64,000 nucleotides of DNA from Thereva unica (lineage: Eukaryota > Arthropoda > Insecta > Diptera > Therevidae). The position numbers and the translations under genes are program-made. How positions within the stretch are numbered: position 1 is the first letter of the stretch; every line of letters starts with the position of its first letter. The notes beneath the pieces are model-generated. The model was not told where the DNA came from. It did not search any database and saw nothing but the letters and a program-made list of their open reading frames with translations. Of this stretch, positions 46,633-57,369 are shown one piece after another. The stretch spans positions 84,348,543-84,412,542 of the forward strand of contig OX465281.1 of assembly GCA_949987705.1 (NCBI GenBank). The letters run 5' to 3'.

Positions 46633-48058
46633 GGCCGGTATTCACAGTCGATTCTTAAGCATGGACTTAAGAATTTCTTAAATAAGTTCGCCTTATTTGA
46701 ATAAGGCGTTCTTAAGAAATCATGTATTCACAGTCATTTCTTAAGATGACGTTTATTAAGCAATTGCTTAAGCATTTCCCTTGTTATTTTCCAATAATTC
46801 CACTATTTATGTCGTCTCCAAGGCAACTTAAGCAATTGCTTATATTTGATTTTTTAATTAAAGTGTGAAAAAATATATTTAGCCCAGTCACTTTATACAA
46901 AAAAAAAAGAGCAAACCTCTGAAATAATGCAACTGGAGATTTATCAGCGGGATTCTCTTTATTTTGGGGTCACAAATAATTTCCCAAAAGTCCATAAAGC
47001 CAGCTGACCGGCTACTCGAGTTATGGAGGGTCAAAGGTAACGAAAATCAATTTTTCTCAAATATCTTGTAAACTATCGGTTTTATGCAATTTTTGGCTAA
47101 GTAAAGATTGTTCGTGAGATGAATCTGCAAAAAAATGTTTTGGACGAAATTTACATAAAACCAATGGTTTTTGAGATATGGGGCTGGGAAAACTCGGGCG
47201 CTGCATTCTTTTCCGCACTACCTTTGAAGTATAATGCAAGCAGCGTTTTTACATGGTATCCCTAGTTCGTAGGTTATAAGATATGAAATTTATTTTTTTT
47301 GAATATCTCTCTATTTCTTCTATCTCTACTTCTTTCATGCTGTCATCTTCATCAACACTCATCCCAGAGGAAAATAACGAAATGAGGTTGGCGTCATCAT
47401 CGTCATGATTTTCGTGACCTTTGACCCTCCATAACTCGAGTAGCCGGTAGGCTGGCTTTATGGACTTTTGGCAAATTATTTGTGACCCTAAAATAAAGAG
47501 AATTCCTCTGATCTCCAGTTGCATTTTTTCATATGGGCATTAAAATATCTTTCAAATCAGCATTGAAACTCTTTCGTTTCATGTGCGCGGCATAGCGGAG
47601 GAAAAGTCAACCTCGAAGGTTACGACACTTCTCATCGAAAAACTCGCTTCCAGACAGTTTCGCGTGTCGGATGAATTAGAATTTTATATAATGCTCGGAA
47701 TTATCGACTCAACAAACTTGATTTTTTCATAGCCAGATGTACCCGAACAATTTCCAAAACAAAAAAAATTTCGTACATCGTAAAATTCAATTACATTTTA
47801 CTAATCACTAGACTATATTGAAAAATCAAATATGTATAAGCAATTGCTTAAGGCACCCTTGACGACTACTTGAAAAATAAATTCATTTTTAGGGTAAATA
47901 AGATCGTCTTAAGCATTTGCTTAAGCATTTGCTTTATTAAGTTCATGCTTGAGCATTTGCTTAAGGAAATGCTTAAGGGGCGACTGTGAATCGAAACGAC
48001 ACCTTAAGCAATTGCTTAAGCATGAACTTTGAATAAGCACTGACTAAGAATACCGGCC
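46633..48058. mobile_element. Non-autonomous element, 1426 bp, GGCCGGTATTC ends
   Basis: GGCCGGTATTCACAGTC at the left and GAATACCGGCC at the right are flanked by TAT at 46630-46632 and 48059-48061. Subterminal DNA repeats the motif TTAAGCA/TGCTTAA many times. Such ends recall ISL2EU- or Harbinger-like transposons, but no protein remains to decide. Removal restores the RT text FIDFKAM. Confidence 0.78.
46927..47524. mobile_element. Nested foldback element with 110-bp inverted repeats
   Basis: 46927-47036 and 47415-47524 are inverted copies with few mismatches (ATGCAACTGGAG, AAAGTCCATAAAGCCAGC, CGAGTTATGGAGGGTC). It lies inside the GGCCGG element, a third level of nesting. The central part carries no clear gene. 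No target duplication was found. Confidence 0.8.
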
Positions 48059-48717
48059 TATGAAAAGGTGTTGAATTGAGTTTTGAAACTCTAGACATTT
48101 TTCCATAGCCTGCCACAAGGTGAAAATATGATCAGTCGTTGATTTGCCTAGGCTGAAACCACACAGGTAATGAATGCCCTATGATGTTTCTGGCGTATGG
48201 GGCCATCCTGTTTTGTAGGATAGCGGAGAATATCTTATGCACGGTACTCAACAACGTTATACCGCGATAGTTAGTGCACGCTGTGATATCTCCTTTTTTA
48301 TGTACCGGGCAGAGGATGCCTTTTCTCCAGTCTTCTGGCATCACTTCCTGCTCCATACTTGCACAATTAATTCATGAATCGCTTGGTGTATTGTAGGCCC
48401 TCCTTATTTAACCGGCTCCGCTTGTTGTTTTTGAGCCGGCTGATGGCTTTGCTAACTTCTTCTATGCTTGGTGGCGGCAGCATTGCATTATCATCAGGTA
48501 TTGGTTAAGCCTTCGAATGCTCAGTTAGCTCGCCATTTAGCAATTCATGAAAGTGCTCTTCCCATCGCTCCAAGATGCCTTTAAGATCAGTGATCAGATT
48601 TCCTTCTTTGTCCTTGCAGTATGTGCAACGTGGTGTGAATTGCGTCATACTGTGGACTCTTTGATAGAACTCCCGCGCCTGGTGCGGCCGTCGTTCTCTG
48701 TGCTGTTCTAGCTCACA

Positions 48718-51700
48718 TAGTACGGTGCAATTATACCCAAACCTCAACATCCAAAGTAAAAGTTTCCCTCCAACTCCAAATGGTTCTATACAGTCCACAT
48801 ATTGTTTGGTAAAAAGTTACACCGTTTTGAGCGTCGGGTTTGGCGGGGGAGGGGGGAGAAGTTGGTAAATTAGTAGTTTTTATCAGTTTTTCTTAAATAT
48901 TTCGAAAACTATGCGGTTTATCACAAAAAGTGCCATATACAAAAATAATCTACATTAAATTGCGAACAAAAATGGTAGCATAATCTTGCTAAAGTGAACG
49001 GTTCCAGAGTTACGGAGGGTGTAAAAGTAGAAATTTTCCGTATTATTTTGATTTTTTGGAAAAAATATGACATAATCGCTATGGAAACTAATATGTTTAT
49101 ACAGGATTGTGTTTTGTAAAAGTATATTGCGATTTCAGTGGCCGGTGGTATGTTAGTGATAAGCCCTTGAAGGAACGACAACCTCACCACCTTCTCAAGG
49201 GGCGCTACTTTTTAAGGGAAAAGAAGCTTTCACAGTCCTAGGCCATATAAACCTGTGGTACGGAGAAACCCACTCTGAACTAATAAAACTAATAAAAATG
49301 TAAAATGTTAAAGCGACCTTAAATGAATGTAAAGTATTTGTCAGTATTCAGTCCACTCTTTCTGCACTCGCAGTTACGGACGCATTCGTCTTTGCAAGCG
49401 CACACTATGAGGGAAAGTAATTCCTGGGGAGCTGCACGACGTGCTGTTGTAATTGGTCTCTGGTGTTCGCCAATCTTCTTCCACCCCCACTCGAGCGGAT
49501 TCTTCTTCTCATTCAGCCACTGCTGCACCTGGTGGTAGGTTCTAAATGAATGTTGCCTGGAAGCTGCTGAAGTGAGGGGAAGTGCAGCCAACTTGAACAA
49601 GGAATGTATAGGCTGCTTTGCAACAGCCTGCAAGTAACACTGGTAGCGAAAACAATCTAGATCTTCAGTGTTCTTGGCTCCAAACATCGCAAGAAGGAAA
49701 TGCTTTCCAGCGTCAGCCACTGCACTGGGGTCAGCTGGGGTCGTTGAAGACTAGAAGTTTCGTAAGAAGAGCGTTGTTGGCTTGTACTTTCCTATACGGT
49801 GTAATTTTCCCCTTGTTGTAGATAGCTGATACCGTGTCACATCCTGTGAAGGCGTATATTGCTAAGAGTACACCTGTCATATCCCCAATGCCGCGCTGAA
49901 TGTCAGAAATAGTGTACACTTTTTCCTGCTGATTGCCTTTCTTTGGTACCACCATTTTCAATTTGCTCTCTGAGGGTGCGTGGACAGTCAACAAGACTAG
50001 CAAATCCGTGTCATCACCAATTACACAAGCTTCAACTCCTTTCTTAGCTTCATCAATCGCTGTTAAAACTATTAATAAGTCAGCGTCACCCGATGCTTGA
50101 TGAACTGTGCAACTACCTCTTTGCAAGTGCACTGTAAGGAGAGAAATAAGGCCGATTTTGTTTTTAGCGTTAGCTAGAAATTCACTTTGATTGACATTTA
50201 CATGGATTGAGTCTTCTACTTTCACTTCAATGTTAGTGGTAGAACGTGATCTGCGTAAATGTTCTTCATCTTTTGTGTTTCCTTGCTCGTATCCAACAAA
50301 AACAACAGTTGCTGGCCCATAATGAGTAATTATGTAATCTGTGTATTGCTCGCAAATCTGCTTAAAGGTAGCTGGGCGTCGCCAGACAACACGATGAAGG
50401 ATGTGACCTCCATCAATGATATAGGACACCCTATCTGAATCTGGGGTGGTTGATGGTTCATTTGAATCTGGAACCAAAACAGTCACCATTGAAGATTTGC
50501 TTCCATTCCTCATTAAGCCAGATTCGTCGAAGAGGGATGGAGGATAAGCACATAATTCAAATTGAAATATTTCTTCAAGTCTCTCATCACTCCTTACTGT
50601 GCACACCATCCGATGTAAGAGAATGTTAGGGTTCACACATACAGTGTTGTTGTTAATTGTCATAGACTTGGTTATAGAGGCTAGAGACTTAACAGCTAGC
50701 TTTCTTTTCAAGTATATCTCATTGAATGTTTTGTTCTCAATCTCTTTCAAGGCTACTGTTCCAACTTCAAACGCTTTATCACAGTTCACGTTTTCATCTG
50801 CTACAACCCCTGTTGATAAGGAAGAGAGTTCAGGTGTTTTAGAAAACGGATTGTGTTCCTCAAGCCAAGAAATAAAAGTTTGCAAGTCCTTTCAGCAATT
50901 TGTTTCGTTCTTTGAATTTTCTCGGGTGTTTGTCTTTTAGAAGTAGGCTGTATGATTTCAGTTATCAAGACATTGAGCATTTCAGGTACCAGTTCAGCTC
51001 CTCCTTTAGAAATTTCTTCAATTGTTGGAAACTGAGAATAGTCGTAGCTTTTGTACTTGATCTCACGTCGAATAATAGCTGCTGCAGTTTTGATCACTCT
51101 CAGTTCCTCCTGAGTTTCGCTATGACAGTTTCGATTTCTATACCAGGTGTCTGATAAACTATTAGTAGTTGCTCCAGAAAAACAAATCACACTTCTTTTC
51201 CCTGGTAAAACCGCAAAATTCAAGCTATTACCATAGCGCTGGATAACTTTTCTTTTCAAATGTATGTCAGTATACGGCTCAACTTCGGGACTCAGTTGAA
51301 GGAACATATTTTGTAATTCTTTAAAAGCGTACTGACATTCATCATTTTCCTCCAAATAATCACACAGCTTTTCAAAAGCGTCTTCTCTTTTGGCATCAGC
51401 GCTTGACCCACCTTTTGTTGTTGCTCCTCCTTTTTCGGGCCGTGATGATCCTGGCTTTTGAAATGTCTGGTAACCAAGCCCGTGGTATCTCCCATCAGAA
51501 CTGACGAGGTCTATAACCTGCGAGAGCCTCACACTTACCTCATCTCCCCACTTGTCGTGCCTGTTATTTGCTTCCGTTCGGATGCTTTCAATCAGTTCAA
51601 GTTTCTGTACTAAACTCCACTTTTCTTGAGCTGGGTTCCTGCATTTAGATACATCTACACATTTGCGACCACAAAGAAAACATAAGGTTTTAAAATCAAA

Positions 51701-52630
51701 TGGTTCACGGGGAATCTTCGCTGCAGGTTCCTTTTCTTCTTGAGGTGGCTTTGGACGTAATATATAAGTTTGTCGACACTTACTATGTACTTGAAGCGAG
51801 TCATTCTGCAGGAACTCTTCTTTAACACCATCTTTACGAATTTCACTGCACTGAATTATTTTGTCCACCGCCTTTTGAGTCAGAGTAATTAATTTACCAC
51901 CCTTGTCCTTACAAGGTTTCAATACACACTCCGCCATAATTAATACACTTTCAAGTGATTATCACGTAGTTCGCACAGTATTTTAAAGACGAACAATAAA
52001 ATGACAGTAGAACTTCACTAGAAATAACAGTGGCAAACGCATTCAAATTGCAAACGCTTGCTTAGATTTGTGGAGCATCCACACTCGACAGAATCGGCCA
52101 CAAGGGTTGCCAAGCTTACACAAGCAAAGCCAAACGCCTTATCCACACGTTTGAATTTGCGAACGGTTGCCAAGCCTTGGCAAGCGTGTGGATCCGGTAT
52201 TAGCCTCTAGTACAATATGACTTTCAATAAAATTCTTTAGTTATTTCTGTTTACATAGTAGTTAAATTTCATTTTTCCAAAAAATCTAAAAAATACGAAA
52301 AATTTCTACTTTTACACCCTCCGTAACTCTGGAACCGTTCACTTTAGCAAGATTATGCAAAGACCATTTTTGTTCGCAATTTAATGTAGATTATTTTTGT
52401 ATATGGCACTTTTTGTGCTAAACCGCAAAGCTTTCGAAATATTCAAGAAAAACTGATAAAAACTACTAATTTACCAACTTCTCCCCCTCCCCCGCCAAAT
52501 CCGATGCTCAAAACGGTGTAACTTTTTACCAAACAATATGTGGACTGTATAGAACAATTTGGAGTTGGAGGGAAACTTTTACTTTGGATGTTGAGGTTAG
52601 GCCCTTTTTTGGACTAATTGCACCGTACTA
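48718..52630 (-). mobile_element. Academ-like DNA transposon, 3913 bp, CACA duplication
   Basis: Inverted repeats of roughly 350 bp (48718-49065 and about 52260-52630) begin TAGTACGGTGCAATTA. They lie between CACA at 48714-48717 and 52631-52634. The interior encodes one minus-strand protein now broken by two small frame errors. Removing the element and one CACA joins the host LINE frame exactly (EKNLVC-ELEQHRE). A 4-bp duplication and XPG-like motifs are known traits of the Academ superfamily, as I recall it. Confidence 0.78.
49319..51937 (-). pseudogene. Academ-like transposase/nuclease protein, two frame breaks
   Basis: Starts with ATG at 51937. The N-terminal part has Cys pairs (residues 5-9 and a CLFCGRKC finger near residue 87). 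A middle part contains SWLEEHNPF and SLSTGVV. The C-terminal part shows IDGGHILH near 50410, ASGDADLLIVL, then GDDTDLLVLL and AFTGCDTVSAIYNKGK (49825-50010), which resemble the acidic and helix-hairpin-helix motifs of XPG/FEN1-type PIN nucleases. A Cys-rich end (CACKDECVRNCECRKSGL, 49345-49400) follows. One frame shift lies near 50890. The other, at 49725-49744, is a visible 10-bp tandem duplication of CTGGGGTCAG. Otherwise about 870 codons are open, so the loss looks recent. Confidence 0.75.
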
Positions 52631-53022
52631 CACAGACGAGATTTTTTTCCCAGACTTCCTTTTTTCGTCTGTGAATTCTCTTTTCTTCATTTCTGAGCTC
52701 TTTATAGTTCTCTTCGTGTGCCCGTGTTCTCTGAGACTGCTGCATGGCTCGGTACGCAGCATTCTTACGTTCAGTTGCCAGCTTGCATTTATTATCGAAC
52801 CAGTCATTTCGATCTCTACAACTTCTGCCTAAGATGGAATCAGCAGTACTAATGACAGTATTTTTAAGGCAATTTACTTTGTTTTGAGTTAAAGCAATCA
52901 TATTTTTAAGCTTTTCAGTAATTTGAATGCAACAGCATTCGCAGCAATACGAAACAAGAAGCTTTCACAGTCTTCAGTAAAGTAGGTTTAAAAATATGTA
53001 TATATTTTGCTTGAAGTTTATA

Positions 53023-53357
53023 TGGGGCTCACGTTGACGCCCAACACATGCGTTTTAAACAAGCTAGTTTTGACGCGCTGAATACTCAACTGTAGTAAGC
53101 ATGTCATTTTTAAATTTTTGATAGTTGAATTTTTAATAAAAAATAAGTTTCATCAACAAAATATACCGAAATAACATTTCAAACATTAATTCCATTTCTA
53201 TTTAGCGATAAAAAATACTACCAAGTATTTGAAGCTATTAAACTGACACTTGAAAACATTTTAAAATATGTCGATTTCAGTGTGAACGCTTTTGAGCGCT
53301 TAAAAACGACTGGTTCATAAAACAAATTTTGGGCGTCCGTAAATGTGAACCTCATAT
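53023..53357. mobile_element. MITE-like inverted-repeat element
   Basis: ATGGGGCTCACGTTGACG at 53023 is mirrored by CGT...GTGAACCTCAT ending at 53355, followed by further partial pairing (GCGTTTTAAAC versus its counterpart). AT flanks are present on both sides. Non-coding. Confidence 0.55.
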
Positions 53358-53494
53358 TACTTTACTTTCAAACCCTGCTTCCACAATTAGTTTTTCTAAA
53401 CTCGTATAACATCTGAAAGTTCCAACGTAGGTCGCAGTGGTCACATTCTGAAGCACGGCGACCAGACCTTATAGCGTTATGGCATTGGTTTTAT

Positions 53495-53529
53495 CACGGT
53501 ATACAGAAACACTGTTTCTGTATACCGTG
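53495..53529. repeat. Perfect 17-bp hairpin flanked by direct repeats
   Basis: CACGGTATACAGAAACA is followed after one base by its exact complement. GGTTTTATC occurs immediately on both sides (53487-53495 and 53530-53538). Nothing else in the region explains it. Confidence 0.85.
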
Positions 53530-54532
53530 GGTTTTATCGTAGGCTGAAAATGCTGCCTTGACTGAAAACTGAAAGAAAAAATTCAAAGCACAAAGGAAAG
53601 GAAAACCATGCGTAAAAGTGAGAGAAATTTACTCCAGCTTTTTTTGGCTGGATTTCAACTGTTATAAAAACTGTTATAAAAAACATAGGACAAGAATAAA
53701 ATTCGTGTTATTTTTTCTATGCTTTACATCTCTGGACTAACAGTGAGTTAATAACAATAAATTGAAGTGACATACATACATATATAATAAAGTGAGAAGA
53801 AATATATGTAATTGAAGGGTAAATGTTTAGAATTGGGGTTCAATTTATAAGGTGTTCGACGCGGGAGACATATTTTTCTAATTACAACAGGCCGGCACAG
53901 GTTGCGAATGGGGGGAGTCTAAATATAAAATAAATTTTTTGATATCTCGCTTATTTTTCAAGGCTCTATGGTTTTTCATCCGTTCGGCTATTATAACTTT
54001 TTTCCACCTGTTGCCTGAATCGATTTTATCCAAAACACATTCATCGAATTCCTACAATTTTTCTTTTAATTATTGCGTCAGTCCTGGACTTGCTTGCTGC
54101 TAATAGTTCACATGCGAAAGTTCATCCAATCAAAGTTTCCATTGATTCACTAGAGTCAGTCGACACTAATCCGTTGATTAATACTAATTTCTGTTTCATC
54201 TTTAGAGCCCCCTCGTAAGTATTAAACCTTGAATGAATAATGTCTTTTTCACGTGTTAAAACTAATTGAATCAAACAGATCTCAAAAATGCCGCATTGGC
54301 GAGCACCGAATGATATCTAGATCACAAAAGATAGTATTAAATTTAGTTTTTAAGCAGCAAAATAATTAATACGAATTAAGCGATTTACATCGCAAAGTCA
54401 AAGTGGAAGTGCAGTTCTGGAGCTCTTTTATCGCACAGAAAGAATGTTTTTCTCTCTGTTGCACGAAATACCAGTAACTGCTTTGATCTTACTTAATTAT
54501 AACTTCGATTAGAACATACAAAAGGTCAAACA

Positions 54533-55286
54533 CAGTGCTGCCAGATCAGGGGAATCTCCCCTAAATTTAGGGGAATTTTAGCTCGACAGGGGAATTTCAG
54601 GGGAGAAAACCCGGCAGGGGAATTTCTAGGGGAATGCATTTACGTATATTCTAGAAAATTTAGAAAATGATATTTGTCAATAGTTGAAAATAATCAACAG
54701 AAACTCGTTCAGTGAATGTAACTACTTGAGGCCGGCGGGTCGAATATGATATTGATCGTTGATTATGTTTTTTGACAAACAGATGACGCATAAATCATCA
54801 CAATATGAATGAATTAAGAAAAAATTGCGATCCGTATAATTTTTCAGTCAAACAACGATGCAGATTTTTTGATCAAACTAAAGAAAGAAATGCCAAAAAG
54901 TTCCAAAGAATAGCTTCCATTTAGAGAAAGTCAGCATTTTCACTCCCACAGCTTCAGCGCAGATGAGATCCGATATAAAAGATTTGTCCTCGAAAGATTT
55001 GCCCTTATTTGGATCCCATAGTATCTACGTACGCCGGCGTAGTCGGGTGCACATCGTGCATTGGATGCAGTAGGGGCTGGGGTAGTTTCAACTACGCCAA
55101 TTTGCACCCAACTACTCCGGCGTACGTACTCCAATGAAAATGAAACGGACCTATTATAATATGACTCAACACAACTCATATGGATTAGTAAGTGTACGTT
55201 TAAAAAACGTAACGAAATTTTAGGGGAATATAGAGCTATTTCTAGGGCACTCAGGGGAGAAACGCCAAAACAATCTGGCAACACTG
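54533..55286. mobile_element. Inverted-end element, 754 bp, CAGTG(C/T)TGCCAGAT ends
   Basis: The left end CAGTGCTGCCAGATC and the right end ATCTGGCAACACTG are inverted, with further AGGGGAAT blocks inside both ends. The interior includes a compact palindrome at 55023-55135 (ACGTACGCCGGCGTAGTCGG with its mirror), perhaps a second tiny MITE. No ORF; target duplication not resolved. The end sequence resembles hAT-type MITEs. Confidence 0.6.
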
Positions 55287-55500
55287 GGACTCGGTAGTCT
55301 AGGGGTAAGGCGCCTGACTACTATCCCCAGAGGTCCCGGGTTCGATTCCCGGCGGTACCACGGTCCTAGCCTTTCCCAATTTCCCGCCTACATAACTTTC
55401 CTTCTTTCTTCTTCTCTCTTTGCATTCCTGATTCCTCCTGTCATAGCCTTCACTAGCTCCACCAAGCGCATGTCATCGGTTGGTTAATGAGATTCAACTC
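55287..55500 (+). mobile_element. tRNA-derived SINE-like sequence
   Basis: 55287-55361 has a near-consensus A box (TAGTCTAGGGGTAAGG), a perfect B box (GGTTCGATTCC), a T-stem CCCGG/CCGGG and a 3' end GGTACCA, but a poorly paired acceptor and anticodon arm. It is therefore a tRNA-derived promoter head or tRNA pseudogene rather than a functional tRNA. The unrelated body that follows, and a LINE 3' fragment next to it, favour a SINE. Confidence 0.6.
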
Positions 55501-55715
55501 GTTTCAGGAGGCATAACACTCCAGCGAGTTGTTCTCGATGCCCCGGTGTCAGAGTCGCGAAATGGTTGGGAGTAGGGGAAATAAAAACACCGCAGGTAGG
55601 TTGTGACAGTTCTTTCCTTCTCTTTCTCTCGCTCTCTCTGAAACCTGAGTACACTGCCATTCATCAGCCGATGAACGAATATAACGTCAGCGACCTCGCG
55701 ACGCTTAAGGCCCAT
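55500..55715 (-). pseudogene. LINE 3' fragment
   Basis: The minus strand reads KRREVADVIFVHRLMNG near 55705-55655, the same block as HKRREAADVIFVHRLLN in the LINE at 37.9-40.5 kb. It then continues with unrelated low-complexity text. Adjacent to the SINE-like sequence. Confidence 0.65.
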
Positions 55716-55829
55716 TTACCATGCAACGAGAAAACGCGACGAGATCTCGCTCGAGAATTGAGCGACACTCGCTCTCGCGAAGAACTTGCTATTCAATTTA
55801 CAATGTATTCGATTTGCCTGATATAATAA

Positions 55830-56850
55830 CGGAAGCCTTAATATTGGGACCATATTAAATAAACAATTTTTAGGCGCTGATAATGAATACCAACTTGTGA
55901 AGTTGTTGAAATATCTATAGTTTGCCGAATGGACGTGGGTATACTCAAAATTTACATTACTTCTTACCTAACTAGATGTTAAAAAAGTCTTTCTGAAAGT
56001 TCACTGCAGAATCATGAGGAGCAAGCTTTCTAAAAATGTATCCACGGCTGCACGGAACTCACCACACACTACGGTGAGAAAAACGGAAAATGTTTTTGCT
56101 TCTGGATGCATACATACGTCCTTGTCTATAATAAGTCATAAAGACTGTTTTGCAAAATTCTTAAATTTATTTCAACTCAGAAACATAAACATCATGTCAT
56201 ATACAGTAAGATCCTAAGACTAAAGCTAGCATTTGCCAACCGCTAAGTAATACAATTCATACAGATTTATAATAATAACTTACGTTTTACAAGTACATAC
56301 ATAAATTAAAGTTTTAATACATTAACGAGCATGCACCAAATAAAAAAAAATGAATATCGAGAAGTGAATGAGCTTTGGTGTTTCAATTGTATTTGGCTGC
56401 ATAAATTACATACGTTTAAATATAATTTTAAAATTTGATCATTTGTGACTTGGTTTATAAAAATAATGAAATTTTATTTAACCGCAGTAAATTTCATAAT
56501 ATTAATTAAATTTATTGTTTTCGCAATATCATAAATCTCACAACTGAAAGCTGGATGGTGAGAAATGTACTTGAAGAATCTTGATATTGCCAATGAATCA
56601 TAAAAGCTGAAAATTATACTTTTTTCGAATACTTTAAAATAGTGCAAATGAAATTTAATACGTCAGATAAATCTGTGCCAAAAACAAACTGGATTATCCT
56701 GAAATAGTTAATATTTGAGTAAATAAAATTGCACATCCGGCCACAAAATGCCAAGGAGCACATTTTCTGATTTAAAAGCCAAATGGCTAAACTTTGATAA
56801 TGGCCACAAATGATTAGTAATAAATTAATGTTTTTAGATCAACAAATGAA
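55830..56850. other. AT-rich DNA downstream of the SAM gene
   Basis: No further coding exon was recognised. It may contain the 3' UTR of the SAM gene. Several AATAAA-like strings occur on the minus strand, but none can be singled out. Confidence 0.35.
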
Positions 56851-56854
56851 CATT

Positions 56855-57019
56855 TTAAACAATACAAAGTGTTGTATCTTTACATAATGATATTTGAGCT
56901 TCTTGTAGAATACGCAGTCGTGGTCCCAGAGGCACTCCCAACTTTTGGAGGCGATCCTCTCCCAAGTAAGGCAGCTCGACCATTCCAACCCGTTCTGATT
57001 CAAATAGTGATGCATATTT
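56855..57019 (-). CDS. SAM-domain protein, last coding exon
   Basis: Acceptor TTACAG precedes 57019. Fifty-four codons and TAA (56857-56855) follow. The exon encodes the second half of a sterile alpha motif: YASLFESERVGMVELPYL, then a run with LQKLGVPLGPRLRILQEAQ, ending DTTLCIV. The pattern D/E-L-Y...L...DL..LG...GPR..IL is the classic SAM signature, a protein- or RNA-interaction domain. The C-terminus is close to the domain end. The gene upstream is not in view, so the protein family cannot be named. Confidence 0.82.
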   Translation of the reverse strand, partial: KYASLFESERVGMVELPYLGEDRLQKLGVPLGPRLRILQEAQISLCKDTTLCIV

Positions 57020-57083
57020 CTGTAACAATAAAAACGAGATTGAAAAAATAATGTTTTTAGAATATTCGATTGATATTATTTAC

Positions 57084-57240
57084 CTCGTATCCTAGCTTTT
57101 TTAAAAATAATCGCATCAATGGGGGATCTTCCCCAAAAAACTTAGTGAGTTTCTTCACACGTTTTGGATTCGTTAGATTTGGAGGCTCGGGATCATTTCC
57201 TGGTGGTCCAAAAAGGTTTTGCGATCGTACTGCCTGATTC
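57084..57240 (-). CDS. SAM-domain protein, penultimate exon
   Basis: Bounded by acceptor TCTTACAG at 57241-57248 and donor GTAAAT at 57083-57078. The frame (one leading base, then 52 codons) carries a Pro/Asn-rich linker (GPPGNDPEPPNLTNP), a basic KRVKKLTKFFGED segment and the first SAM helix (LMRLFLKKLGYE). It splices in phase 0 to 57019 over a 64-bp intron. Earlier exons must lie above 57.25 kb, perhaps beyond the CR1-like LINE or outside the window; I found none. Confidence 0.82.
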
Positions 57241-57369
57241 CTGTAAGAAATGCATTTACATGGTTTTCATTTTGCAAATTGTTGAAGGTCAAATTTATGC
57301 TAAAAGTCTTAGAGGTATCTTATGTAACTGGTATCTGGTAACAGCTTTTCTTAAAAAGGAAAGAAAGTA

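Larger units (their letters stand above)
42950..52935 (-). pseudogene. RTE-like LINE copy E, split by at least five insertions
   Basis: Pieces of one minus-strand LINE appear in order. The linker is at 52935-52631 (RSCRDRNDWFDNKCKLAT, EKRIHRRKKEVWEKN), continuing at 48713-48059 (RERRPHQAREFYQRVHS, then CTNYRGITLLSTVHKIFS and a GFRPG-like region). The RT core is at 46632-46300 (GLQQGDGLACLLFNLALEKV, YADDIDIIGRTK). RT thumb text at 45501-45130 includes SFTYLGSIVAADN. The C-terminus is at 43680-42950 (ERKILRWIVGP, KLGRLRWAGHLARM) with a GAA-type tail. At four junctions the frame is continuous once the insert and its duplication are removed. It also has frameshifts of its own (near 45310). Confidence 0.8.

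Noticed and set aside
49228..52975. Shared AAGAAGCTTTCACAGTC at 49228 and 52960 as element ends
   Set aside because: Same-orientation 15-bp match, but the inverted ends, CACA duplication and LINE frame place the Academ-like ends at 48718 and 52630. The match may be chance.
55287..55361. Functional tRNA gene
   Set aside because: The B box and T arm are good, but the acceptor stem has two mismatches and the anticodon stem pairs poorly, so I treat it as a SINE head or pseudogene.
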